NCBI RefSeq assembly: GCF_002117125.1
Contig: NZ_CP019344.1
Coordinates: 2,508,501 to 2,572,500 of the forward strand
Direction of reading: 5' to 3'
From: Nonlabens spongiae
GTDB taxonomy: Bacteria > Bacteroidota > Bacteroidia > Flavobacteriales > Flavobacteriaceae
DNA: 64,000 bases
Shown piece after piece: positions 42,202-51,600 of the stretch. The translations under genes were made by a program, and so were the position numbers. The notes under the pieces were generated by a model. The model ran no database searches. It saw nothing but the letters and a program-made list of their open reading frames with translations, and was not told the origin of the DNA. The stretch's first letter is position 1, and each line of letters begins with the position of its first letter.

Positions 42202-42214
42202 TAACAAAAAAAAA

Positions 42215-42721
42215 TTACTTCGTACCTCTGGGAGGATATTCCTTTTTTATGATAAAATCGATCGCGTTGAGAATATCCTTTGTAGAAGGTCTTGCAAAGG
42301 GCATGCTTTGTACGGATGAGAAATATAATTTGTTGTTTTTATCAATCAAAAACACCCCAGGTTCCGAAAATGTTGCCGGTTCTTTATCGCTAATACTTTC
42401 AGAAATGAAGAGTCCAAATTCTCTAGCCTTCTCTTCGCTAAGATCATAAGCTATAGGTAAAGAGGTTACATCCCATTCATTTCCAGCTTTTTTTGCGCGC
42501 TCCTCGCTATCCATACTTATAGCGCAAAGATTCACACCTCTTTCAACGAAGTCTTCCAGATGATCTTGGACTTCGCTTAGTTGTTTTTTACATACTGGGC
42601 AATGCAGGCCGCGGTAGAAAAATAGAAGTGAAAAATTCTCGGGATTTTGTTCTTCCAGTTTATATCGCGCATCATTGATGAGCGGTAGATCTAAACTGGG
42701 CATAGAAGTTTTAGGTTTCAT
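42215..42721 (-). CDS. Peroxiredoxin-like AhpC/TSA-family protein
   Basis: A 168-residue thioredoxin-fold protein. The active-site region FYRGLHCPVCKKQL (about residues 35-48) carries a peroxidatic-type cysteine followed by a second cysteine three residues on. NLCAISMDSEERAKK and EPGVFLIDKNNKLYF follow in family order. This HCPVC form resembles the AhpC/TSA 'peroxiredoxin-like' group that lacks a separate resolving domain. It probably detoxifies peroxides in the cytoplasm. It starts 128 bp from ruvB, divergently. Confidence 0.87.
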   Translation of the reverse strand: MKPKTSMPSLDLPLINDARYKLEEQNPENFSLLFFYRGLHCPVCKKQLSEVQDHLEDFVERGVNLCAISMDSEERAKKAGNEWDVTSLPIAYDLSEEKAREFGLFISESISDKEPATFSEPGVFLIDKNNKLYFSSVQSMPFARPSTKDILNAIDFIIKKEYPPRGTK

Positions 42722-42837
42722 GTTTTTCTTTTTAATCTAAACAATGATCTTATTGTATGCCATTAATTCCCTCTTAAATAACACTACTCTAACTGAAACA
42801 GATTGATTTCATGTAATCGTAGCGATGTACTGTGACT

Positions 42838-42845
42838 TATATTTG
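42838..42845 (+). promoter_or_regulatory. Possible -7 box of ruvB, leaderless geometry
   Basis: TATATTTG matches TAnnTTTG and is followed by ACTC and the ATG at 42850. The arrangement matches that at the methyltransferase gene (TATCTTTG-AGTC-ATG). No clear -33 element is present. Confidence 0.35.
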
Positions 42846-42849
42846 ACTC

Positions 42850-43878
42850 ATGATTGAACATCTAGACCCTTCAGGCGACCACTTCTCTAACGAGGAGCAT
42901 GACATAGAGCGCGCGTTGCGTCCCCTTAGTTTTGGTGATTTTGCTGGACAAGATCAAATTCTTGAAAATCTTGAGGTGTTCGTCGAGGCAGCAAACCAGC
43001 GTGGTGATGCACTAGATCATACTCTTTTTCATGGTCCTCCGGGATTGGGTAAGACAACTCTTGCCCATATTCTAGCCAATGAGCTGGGAGTAGGAATTAA
43101 GGTAACTTCTGGTCCCGTTTTGGATAAACCTGGTGATCTTGCCGGTTTGTTGACTAACCTTAATGAACGCGACGTACTCTTTATTGATGAGATTCATCGA
43201 TTAAGTCCTATCGTTGAGGAGTACTTGTATTCTGCGATGGAAGATTATAAGATCGACATCATGATAGAAACGGGTCCCAATGCCCGTACGGTGCAAATCA
43301 ATCTTTCTCCTTTTACGCTAATAGGAGCTACGACTCGCTCTGGTTTGCTTACAGCGCCTATGCGAGCACGATTCGGTATCTCATCGAGATTACAATACTA
43401 CACAACAGAACTTTTGTCTGCGATCGTTGAGCGTAGTGCAGAGATCTTAAACGTGCCTATAGATCAAAATGCAGCCATCGAAATTGCTGGTCGCAGTAGA
43501 GGAACTCCACGTATCGCAAATGCCCTCTTAAGACGTGTGCGCGACTTTGCCCAAATTAAGGGAAACGGGAATATCGATTTAGACATCGCCCGATTCTCAC
43601 TCAAGGCGCTTAATGTGGACGCTCACGGATTGGACGAAATGGACAATAAAATCTTGAGTACCATCATCGATAAATTCAAGGGAGGTCCTGTAGGTCTGAC
43701 GACTCTTTCAACGGCTGTTTCAGAAAGTGCTGAAACCATTGAAGAGGTCTACGAACCTTTTTTGATTCAGCAGGGATTTATAGTGCGCACACCTCGTGGC
43801 CGGGAGGTTACAGAAGCAGCATATAAACATTTGGGGAGAACAAAATCGGCTTCACAGGGTGGTTTGTTTGATGTATAG
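42850..43878 (+). CDS. ruvB: Holliday junction branch migration helicase RuvB
   Basis: A 342-residue AAA+ motor that drives Holliday junction branch migration with RuvA. Motifs are [14 protein letters not shown] (N-terminal), Walker [13 protein letters not shown] (about 64-75), Walker [13 protein letters not shown], sensor and arginine finger in [18 protein letters not shown], and the winged-helix C-terminus with [13 protein letters not shown]. The ATG at 42850 matches the family start. Its partner ruvA lies 4 kb downstream at 48014, not adjacent. Confidence 0.97.
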   Translation: MIEHLDPSGDHFSNEEHDIERALRPLSFGDFAGQDQILENLEVFVEAANQRGDALDHTLFHGPPGLGKTTLAHILANELGVGIKVTSGPVLDKPGDLAGLLTNLNERDVLFIDEIHRLSPIVEEYLYSAMEDYKIDIMIETGPNARTVQINLSPFTLIGATTRSGLLTAPMRARFGISSRLQYYTTELLSAIVERSAEILNVPIDQNAAIEIAGRSRGTPRIANALLRRVRDFAQIKGNGNIDLDIARFSLKALNVDAHGLDEMDNKILSTIIDKFKGGPVGLTTLSTAVSESAETIEEVYEPFLIQQGFIVRTPRGREVTEAAYKHLGRTKSASQGGLFDV

Positions 43879-43978
43879 TCTTTGAAGGGCTTGGATTTCT
43901 AAACTCTAACGCTGCAGGAGTAAGTTCTAAAATTGAATATGTACATAGATAGGTGAGTGAAGTAATAAAAATGTGACC

Positions 43979-45313
43979 ATGAGTAATATTCCTGAGGTTT
44001 CTACCCTAGATTTTCTCCTACAGACCAGGGAGATTTATAAGAATCCGCTGCCGTTTCATCGAGAGAACTTCAAGAAGTTAGGTTACACTTTTAAAATAAC
44101 GCCTAAGCCTGGACTCAAAATTCACTTTACCTGCGATGAGCGCATCGTGAAACACATGTTGCAGAAGAATCAGCGCAACTACGAGAAATCACCACTACAA
44201 ACAGACGATCTAGGTAAATACATCGGGCATGGTTTGCTTACTGAAAATGGAGAGAAATGGCGCGCTAACCGGAAATTGATTCAGCCGGCATTTTATAAGA
44301 AATCGCTCATGGTTTTACTGGAAACCATGAATGATACCATTGAAAAGGAACTCTCGAGAATCCAGCCTGAGCAAGAGCTTGATGTCTTTCCTGTATTCAA
44401 CGATTTGGCATTTAAGGTAGTGGCTAAAAGTCTTTTTGATCTTCCTGATATCGATGAAGCCATCGATAAGCTACAGCATATCACAGAAGAAGCTCAAAAA
44501 ATGTTGATCAAGGAACTGCGTATCCCTTGGATGAAATGGTACTTTGACCGGGAGTGGCTGGCAGGAAAAAACAGTGTCCCTCATCACATAAGAATGGTGG
44601 AGGAGGCGCGAGACATCTTGAGGGAGATCATTAGAGACCGCAAAAGTTCGCAAGCACAACACGATGATCTATTGAATCTACTGCTTCACTCCACTTATGA
44701 GGACGGGAGTAAGATGGATGAAGAGCAACTTATTGATGAGATCCTAGTACTTTTTATTGCTGGCCATGAAACTACTGCAAATGCGTTGAGTTTTGCAGTG
44801 CAGCTGCTCGCTCACAACCCAGAGACCCAAGAGAAGGCAATTGCTGAACTCAGAGGAAATAAAGGCGACTCAATTTATGAGTGCCTAGTCGATCTACCAT
44901 ATTTAAAGCAGTGTGTGGAAGAAACCTTAAGACTCTACCCACCGGCTTATGTCACCGATCGGGTGACGCTGGAAGATGATCTATGTGAAGAAATCGAACT
45001 TAAGGCCGGCAGCACTTGGCTCATCTCGTTCTATGAATTGCACCGCCGTGAGGACTTATGGCGCGAGCCAGAAACGTTTGATCCAGAACGCTTCAGTCCT
45101 GAAAATGCAAAGAATCATCGTGACTACTATTTCCCATTTGGCGCGGGTCCCAGAATGTGTATAGGTAACAACTTTGCGATTTATGAAATGGTCATGGTTT
45201 TGGCGCAGTTGCTTCAACGGTATAAAATTCAACCTGTCCAGGATGAGATTGAAATATTCCCATTAATCACTTTGAAGCCTAAAAACGCAGTGGTGAAGTT
45301 TCAATCCCGCTAG
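43979..45313 (+). CDS. Cytochrome P450
   Basis: A 444-residue cytochrome P450 monooxygenase, starting at the ATG at 43979; a GTG six bases upstream is also in frame. The I-helix oxygen-binding motif is FIAGHETTANAL, the ExxR motif is in EETLRLYPPAYVTDR, the PERF motif is in DPERFSPEN, and the heme-thiolate loop is FPFGAGPRMCIGNNFA near the C-terminus. No signal peptide or membrane anchor is visible, so it is soluble. No ferredoxin or reductase gene is adjacent. Substrate is unknown; Bacteroidota often have one or two such P450s. Confidence 0.94.
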   Translation: MSNIPEVSTLDFLLQTREIYKNPLPFHRENFKKLGYTFKITPKPGLKIHFTCDERIVKHMLQKNQRNYEKSPLQTDDLGKYIGHGLLTENGEKWRANRKLIQPAFYKKSLMVLLETMNDTIEKELSRIQPEQELDVFPVFNDLAFKVVAKSLFDLPDIDEAIDKLQHITEEAQKMLIKELRIPWMKWYFDREWLAGKNSVPHHIRMVEEARDILREIIRDRKSSQAQHDDLLNLLLHSTYEDGSKMDEEQLIDEILVLFIAGHETTANALSFAVQLLAHNPETQEKAIAELRGNKGDSIYECLVDLPYLKQCVEETLRLYPPAYVTDRVTLEDDLCEEIELKAGSTWLISFYELHRREDLWREPETFDPERFSPENAKNHRDYYFPFGAGPRMCIGNNFAIYEMVMVLAQLLQRYKIQPVQDEIEIFPLITLKPKNAVVKFQSR

Positions 45314-45366
45314 ATTAAGAAGTATTTTAATCTAAAGAATCCTTGGAATTAAAAACCACTTTTTAG

Positions 45367-45393
45367 ACATGCCAACACGAATAGTTGGCATGT
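45367..45393. repeat. ATGCCAAC hairpin 1
   Basis: ACATGCCAAC and GTTGGCATGT, 10-bp arms with a 7-nt loop. Its outer 9 arm bases are the same as those of hairpin 2. No T-run follows, so it is not an obvious terminator. Confidence 0.8.
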
Positions 45394-45419
45394 CCATTAC
45401 ATAATACTTTTTCGCATTA

Positions 45420-45446
45420 ACATGCCAAGTATTTTTCTTGGCATGT
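45420..45446. repeat. ATGCCAAG hairpin 2
   Basis: ACATGCCAAG and CTTGGCATGT, 10-bp arms with a 7-nt loop, same spacing as hairpin 1, followed by TTTA. Its tenth arm base pair is changed in a compensated way relative to hairpin 1 (C-G versus G-C). It may terminate the P450 transcript. Confidence 0.8.
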
Positions 45447-45488
45447 TTTAATCGAAGTTGTAATCAAGCTCGTGAGATATTAAGATCT

Positions 45489-45504
45489 CGCTTTCGCGAA
45501 AGCG
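45489..45504. repeat. 16-bp palindrome, copy 11 (intergenic)
   Basis: Exact copy about 100 bp upstream of maeB. Confidence 0.95.
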
Positions 45505-45605
45505 TAAACATCATGATCTTATTACCACCGCAATAGGTTTCACCTCATAAAAACACGATTTACAGTCGCGATGACTACTTTTGTTGACTTATATAAAGCG
45601 ATACC

Positions 45606-47903
45606 ATGAGTCAAGAGAGCAAACGTAGAGAAGCACTGGTTTATCACGCAAAACCGCAGCCGGGTAAGATTAAAATCGTTCCCACAAAAAAATACAGCAG
45701 TCAGCGTGACCTTTCTCTTGCCTACTCACCAGGTGTTGCAGAACCTTGCATCGAGATTGCAAAGGATAAGGCAAACGTTTATAAATACACGACTAAAGGA
45801 AATCTTGTCGCCGTCATATCAAATGGTACTGCAGTTTTAGGTTTAGGAGATATAGGTCCCGAGGCTTCAAAACCTGTAATGGAAGGAAAGGGTTTGCTTT
45901 TCAAAATTTTTGCCGACCTGGATTGTTTTGATATTGAAGTAGATACTAAAAATATTGAAGAATTCATTAGTACCGTAAAGAACATCGCTCCCACTTTTGG
46001 CGGGATCAATCTGGAAGACATTAAAGCTCCCGAAGCCTTTGAAATAGAACGCAGGCTAAAAGAAGAGCTGGATATTCCTGTAATGCACGACGACCAGCAC
46101 GGAACCGCTATAATTTCAAGTGCTGCACTATTGAATGCCTTAGAGTTGGCAGAAAAGAATATTGAGGACGTTAAAATTATCGTTTCTGGAGCGGGAAGTG
46201 CGGCAATCTCTTGTACAAATTTGTATGTGAAATTAGGTGCTCGTCCAGAAAATATAATGATGTTTGACATCGATGGACTGATTACTAAGGATCGCACTAA
46301 TCTTGTTCCGGAGCAAATGCTTTTTGCTAGAGACATGGATAAAATTTCTCTAAGAGAAGCCCTAGTAGATGCTGATGTTTTTCTAGGACTCTCCGTTGGG
46401 AACATAGTCGATGCAGAAATGCTCAAGTCCATGGCTCCTGATCCTATCGTTTTTGCGATGGCTAACCCTACACCAGAAGTCGATTATGATCTTGCGATCG
46501 CGACTAGATCTGACCTTATTATGGCAACGGGTCGTAGCGACCATCCTAATCAGGTGAATAATGTACTTGGGTTCCCATTTATTTTTAGAGGAGCGCTAGA
46601 CGTGCGTGCTACAAAGATCAATGAAGAAATGAAAATGGCCGCTACCAAGGCTATCGCACAGCTTGCTAAAGAACCTGTTCCCGAGCAAGTAAATATTGCA
46701 TACGGTGAGCTGAAACTTAACTTCGGTAGGGATTATATCATTCCTAAACCTTTTGATCCGCGACTTATTGCTACCATACCACCAGCCGTAGCAAAGGCTG
46801 CCATGGAAAGTGGCGTTGCTCGAGAACCCATATTAGACTGGGCACGGTACGAGGAACAATTGCTTTCCAGAATGGGATCAGATAATAAATTGGTTAGATT
46901 GATTCTCAATCGCGCCAAGACCGATCCTAAACGCATCGTATTTGCAGAAGCTGATAATCTGGACGTGCTCAAAGCTGCTCAGATCGTACTTGAAGAAGGT
47001 ATAGGAACACCTATACTTTTAGGGAGAAAAGAGATTATTGAGGAGCTTAAGAAAGAGCTGGAATTTGACCAGCCCTGTTTGATTATCGACCCCAAGTCTG
47101 ACGAAGAGAGCGAGCGTAAAGAACGTTATGCAACTGAGTTCTGGAAACTGCGTCGTCGCAAGGGAGTAACTCAATTTGACGCCAGCCGAATTTTAAGACA
47201 GCGCAATTATTTTGCTGCGATGATGGTTAAAGTAGGAGATGCAGACGCGTTGATTACCGGTGTGGCACAATCGTATCCAAAATCTGTACGTCCTATGATG
47301 GAAATCATCGGGAAGTCTCCGGGAGTCGATAAGATCGCTACTACTAACCTAATGATCACCGCAAAAGGTCCTTTGTTCATTTCAGATACCTCGATCAACA
47401 TAGAACCAGATGCCCTAGAACTTGCCAAAATTGCTCAAATGACTAGCCGCACGGCTGCTTTATTTGGAATTAAGCCGGTAATGGCGATGGTTTCTTATGC
47501 AAACTTTGGATCTTCCAAACACGAGCACGCGACAAAGGTGACTGATGCCGTTAAATATCTACACCAGTACTATCCATCTCTTGATGTGGACGGTGAGATT
47601 CAAGCCGATTTTGCTTTGAATCCTGAGTTGCTGGAGAAGAAATTCCCGTTTTCTAAATTGGCCGGTAAGAAAGTAAACACCTTGATTTACCCTAATCTTG
47701 AGAGTGCAAACAGTACTTACAAGCTACTCAAAGAGCTCAACGATAATGATTCTATAGGGCCTATCATGATGGGAATGCAAAAACCCGTTCACATTTTACA
47801 ATTGGGAGCTAGCGTGGACGAGATCGTAAATATGAGTGCCGTGGCGGTCATTGATGCCCAGCAAAAAGAAAAACACTACAAGGAGAAGGGAGCGACCATT
47901 TAG
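45606..47903 (+). CDS. maeB: NADP-dependent malic enzyme with C-terminal phosphotransacetylase domain
   Basis: A 765-residue fusion enzyme that decarboxylates malate to pyruvate. The malic enzyme part (about 1-425) has SLAYSPGVAEPC, VMHDDQHGTAIISSAALLNA and the NAD(P)-binding segment KIIVSGAGSAAISC, with FAMANPTPEVDYDLA. The C-terminal part (about 430-765) resembles phosphate acetyltransferase (RIVFAEADNLDVLKAAQIVL, SGDTSINIEP-like region) and usually acts as an acetyl-CoA-sensing regulatory domain. Length fits the MaeB class. Monocistronic with a TACTTTTG box at 45576. Confidence 0.96.
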   Translation: MSQESKRREALVYHAKPQPGKIKIVPTKKYSSQRDLSLAYSPGVAEPCIEIAKDKANVYKYTTKGNLVAVISNGTAVLGLGDIGPEASKPVMEGKGLLFKIFADLDCFDIEVDTKNIEEFISTVKNIAPTFGGINLEDIKAPEAFEIERRLKEELDIPVMHDDQHGTAIISSAALLNALELAEKNIEDVKIIVSGAGSAAISCTNLYVKLGARPENIMMFDIDGLITKDRTNLVPEQMLFARDMDKISLREALVDADVFLGLSVGNIVDAEMLKSMAPDPIVFAMANPTPEVDYDLAIATRSDLIMATGRSDHPNQVNNVLGFPFIFRGALDVRATKINEEMKMAATKAIAQLAKEPVPEQVNIAYGELKLNFGRDYIIPKPFDPRLIATIPPAVAKAAMESGVAREPILDWARYEEQLLSRMGSDNKLVRLILNRAKTDPKRIVFAEADNLDVLKAAQIVLEEGIGTPILLGRKEIIEELKKELEFDQPCLIIDPKSDEESERKERYATEFWKLRRRKGVTQFDASRILRQRNYFAAMMVKVGDADALITGVAQSYPKSVRPMMEIIGKSPGVDKIATTNLMITAKGPLFISDTSINIEPDALELAKIAQMTSRTAALFGIKPVMAMVSYANFGSSKHEHATKVTDAVKYLHQYYPSLDVDGEIQADFALNPELLEKKFPFSKLAGKKVNTLIYPNLESANSTYKLLKELNDNDSIGPIMMGMQKPVHILQLGASVDEIVNMSAVAVIDAQQKEKHYKEKGATI

Positions 47904-47983
47904 TAAATTAAAGTTATTCCTTCTTTAATCGGTTTACCCTAGACCTTTACTGTTAACAAAACTTTTAAAATTCATATTATCCT

Positions 47984-47991
47984 TACATTTG
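47984..47991 (+). promoter_or_regulatory. Putative -7 box of ruvA-sprA
   Basis: TACATTTG is a full match to TAnnTTTG, with the ruvA ATG 22 bp downstream. Only a TTTT stretch, not TTTG, is found at the -33 position (47963-47966). Confidence 0.5.
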
Positions 47992-48013
47992 AGCCGCTTA
48001 AAAAAGCAGTGAT

Positions 48014-48595
48014 ATGATTGCGCAACTGCAAGGGAAACTGGTAGAGAAGAATTTAACTGATGTGATCATCGATTGTGGTGGTGTAGGATACTTTGTCGAG
48101 ATCTCGCTGCACACTTATTCTAATATTCCCGAAGGTGAAAATGTCAAGGTTTTCACCCACCATCTCGTGCGAGAAGACGCACATCGACTTTTTGGTTTTG
48201 TGGATAAGACAGAGCGTGAGATATTCAGGTTATTGATCTCAGTTTCTGGAATAGGAGCAAGCACTGCGCGTACCATGTTGAGCAGTATGGAACCAGACCA
48301 TATCGCTCATGCCATTGCAAATGGAGATGCAAAAACCATCCAGAGTGTTAAGGGAATAGGTGCAAAAACGGCGCAGCGGGTCATCATAGACTTGCGGGAT
48401 AAAATCATACAGGTACTTGACAATCCAGAATTAACAGTCGTTGCAAGCAATACTGGCCGCGAGGAGGCGTTATCTGCATTGGAGACTTTGGGGTATTTAC
48501 GCAAACAAGCGCAAAAAGTTGTGGACAAGATTCTGTCCAGCCAGCCCGATGCCTCTGTGGAACAACTGATTAAAGAAGCATTAAAACAGCTATAG
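48014..48595 (+). CDS. ruvA: Holliday junction DNA-binding protein RuvA
   Basis: A 193-residue protein that binds the four-way junction and loads RuvB. The N-terminal OB domain (MIAQLQGKLVEKNLTDVIIDCGGVGYFVEI) is followed by helix-hairpin-helix repeats with LLISVSGIGASTARTML and VKGIGAKTAQRVIIDLRDK. The C-terminal RuvB-binding domain (about 145-193) contains EEALSALETLGYLRKQAQKV. sprA follows within about 18 bp, so both are likely cotranscribed. Confidence 0.97.
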   Translation: MIAQLQGKLVEKNLTDVIIDCGGVGYFVEISLHTYSNIPEGENVKVFTHHLVREDAHRLFGFVDKTEREIFRLLISVSGIGASTARTMLSSMEPDHIAHAIANGDAKTIQSVKGIGAKTAQRVIIDLRDKIIQVLDNPELTVVASNTGREEALSALETLGYLRKQAQKVVDKILSSQPDASVEQLIKEALKQL

Positions 48596-48613
48596 GATTT
48601 GGCATACAGTAAG

Positions 48614-51600
48614 ATGATGGTGAGATTTGCTCCCTGGGTTTTATGTTTTTTTTATCTCGCTTCCGCGCTTGTCCGCCGGAGTAAGCACAGTAGATTTAGT
48701 TATTCCGCTTTCGCGAAAGCGTGCCTATTCTTAATATTCTTCTTGGGAATCAGCATAGGAGGGAATGCGCAAGAAACACCCACTACACCACAGGATTCTA
48801 CCTCTACAGGCTCTAAAGTAGGTAAACTAAGGCTGCCTGACCCTCCCAGCATCACGACAATGTACAATTACGATCCCAATCTAGATCGTTACATTCTGGA
48901 TCGTAGGTTTAACGGGTACAGTATAGGATATCCATTTATGCTGACACGTGATGAGTACTCAAAAATGGTTCTCAAAGAGAGTATGAATGCATACTTTCTT
49001 GAAAAATTTAAAGCTGTTCAGGGCAAGACCGAAGAGGATAAGGAAAACCAGCGCGATCTGATCCCTAATTTTTACGTCAATTCAGACCTTTTTACAAGCA
49101 TATTTGGTGGAAATGAAATCGATCTCGATCCACAAGGTAGTGTTGAAGTAGATCTTGGGATTTTATTTAATCGTACTGATAATCCCAGTCTGTCACCTCG
49201 CAACCGTCAAAACCTCACATTTGATTTCAACCAGCGTATCAATCTAAGTATGGTGGGTAAAGTAGGTACCAGACTTCAGGTAAATGCAAACTACGATACG
49301 CAGAGTACCTTTAATTTCCAAAACCTTGTAAAACTGGAATATACGCCTACTGAGGACGATATATTGCAAAGTATCGAACTCGGTAATGTAGCCATGCCGC
49401 TCAACTCGCAATTGATACGTGGGTCTCAGAGTCTTTTTGGTGTAAAGGCTGAGTTGCAATTTGGTCGTACGCGTATTACAGGAATTTTTTCTGAACAGCG
49501 ATCAGAAGCTAATACAGTGCAAGCTGCTGGTGGAGCTTCTTTTAATGAATTTGACTTTTTCTCGCTGGATTATGATGAAAATAGGCACTTTTTCCTATCT
49601 CATTATTTCAGGGATACTTATGATGATGCACTGGCAAATTATCCATTCATCAACAACAACATTCAAATTACACGTGTAGAAGTTTGGGTGACTAACCGAA
49701 GCAACCGTACGGAAGATGTTAGGAATCTGGTAGGACTTCAGGACTTAGGAGAGTCTGATCCAGAAAATATAGGTCTGGGAGACGGTACTCCTCCCTCTGG
49801 CTTCATAAATGTTCCACCTGGAAGTTTCCCTGATAACGCAAATAACGATTTCAATCCGCGAGGTCTTACGGGAACGGCCCAAACAGTGCTGAATCAGCAA
49901 ATAAGAGATATAGGGACTGTAGGACAAGGGTTCAACTTACCATCCAACTCAGTAAGTGAAGGTGTGGACTATGTTTCAATTGAGAGCGCGAGACAGCTAG
50001 ACCCAAGAGAATATACCTTGAACACTCAACTCGGTTACATATCTCTAAGGCAAAAACTTAATAATGATGAGGTCCTAGCGGTAGCTTATCAATATACCGT
50101 GGGCGGTAAAGTATATCAAGTAGGTGAATTTGCTAATGATGGAGTTAATGCTACTGAAGTCACTGAAGCGGCAGGACAAGAGCAGCCAGTTGTAGTGAAT
50201 AATCAAAACCTAGTGGTTAAAATGCTTAAGAGCAATCTAACCAATGTAGGTGAGCCCAACTGGGACTTGATGATGAAAAACATCTATAATCTGGGAGGTT
50301 CTCAATTATCACCAGAGGATTTTAGGTTGAACATTTTTTATCAGTATCCACCTGAATTGAATTATATAACGCCTGCACCAGGTTCAATGGCAAACCCAGC
50401 GTTACCATTACCAGAAGGCGTTGAGGAAACTACCCTGCTACGTGTTTTTAATCTAGACCGATTGAACCAGCAAGGAGACCCACAACCTACGGGAGATGGA
50501 TTTTTTGATTATGTGCCCGGTCTCACTATTGATCAAGAAAATGGGCGCATCATATTTACAACGGTAGAACCTTTTGGTAAACATATATTTGATGAACTAT
50601 CTACAGGTAGTGAGGTTTATGAGAACCCAAATTCTTATAATGCCAATCAGGCGCAGTATGTTTTTCAAGAAATGTATGAAACTACAAAAGCTCAAGCTTT
50701 AGAGGCTGCCGAAAAAAATAAATACTTAATCAAGGGAGAATATAAATCTTCTGGTCAAGAAGGAATCCCGATAGGCGGATTCAATGTAGCAAGGGGTTCA
50801 GTTGTTGTAACGGCTGGTGGTCGCACTCTTCAAGAAGGGATAGATTATACAGTAGATTACAATGCGGGTAGGGTAATAATTCTGGATCAAGCTTTATTGA
50901 ATTCCAGTACCCCAATTCAAGTTCAAACCGAAAATAATTCTGTTTTCAACCAGCAGACCAAACGATTTACTGGGATCAATGTTGAACATACTTTTAGCGA
51001 GGATTTCGTGGTGGGAGGAACTTTACTTAATCTCAACGAAAGGCCTATCACTCAAAAAGCTACCTATGGATTTGAGCCTATTAATAATACGATAATAGGT
51101 ACTAATCTCAATTATAGTACAGAAGTTCCATTCTTTACAAGACTTGTAAATAAATTACCTAACATCGATACCGATGTAGAGTCCCGATTATCTGTACGAG
51201 GAGAGTTTGCTTACCTGTTTCCAGGAACCCCAAATGGCGATAATTTCAACGGTCAAGCCGCAGCCTATGTTGATGATTTTGAAGGTTCACAGACTACCAT
51301 TGATATTATGAACCCCAATGCTTGGTCGCTTGCGAGTACCCCAGTAGATTTTGAAGGGGTTGATCCAGGAGAACCTATTTTGGCAAATGGCTATCGTAGA
51401 GCGAGGCTCGCATGGTATGCAGTAGACCCTATTTTTTATGGAAATCAGCGTCCAGATGGGATAACAGATCAGGACGTTTCTGAATACCGAACCCGTCGTG
51501 TATTAATTAATGAGATTTTTCCTAATGTAGATATACAACAGGGACAACAACAAGTGATCAATACACTGGACTTAGCCTATTATCCAGATGAGCGCGGTCC

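Larger units (their letters stand above)
45314..45605. promoter_or_regulatory. Intergenic region with two hairpins, a palindrome and a -7 box
   Basis: No gene is visible in this gap. Contents in order: hairpin at 45367-45393, related hairpin at 45420-45446, an exact 16-bp palindrome at 45489-45504, and TACTTTTG (45576-45583), a TAnnTTTG match 23 bp before the maeB ATG. Confidence 0.7.
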
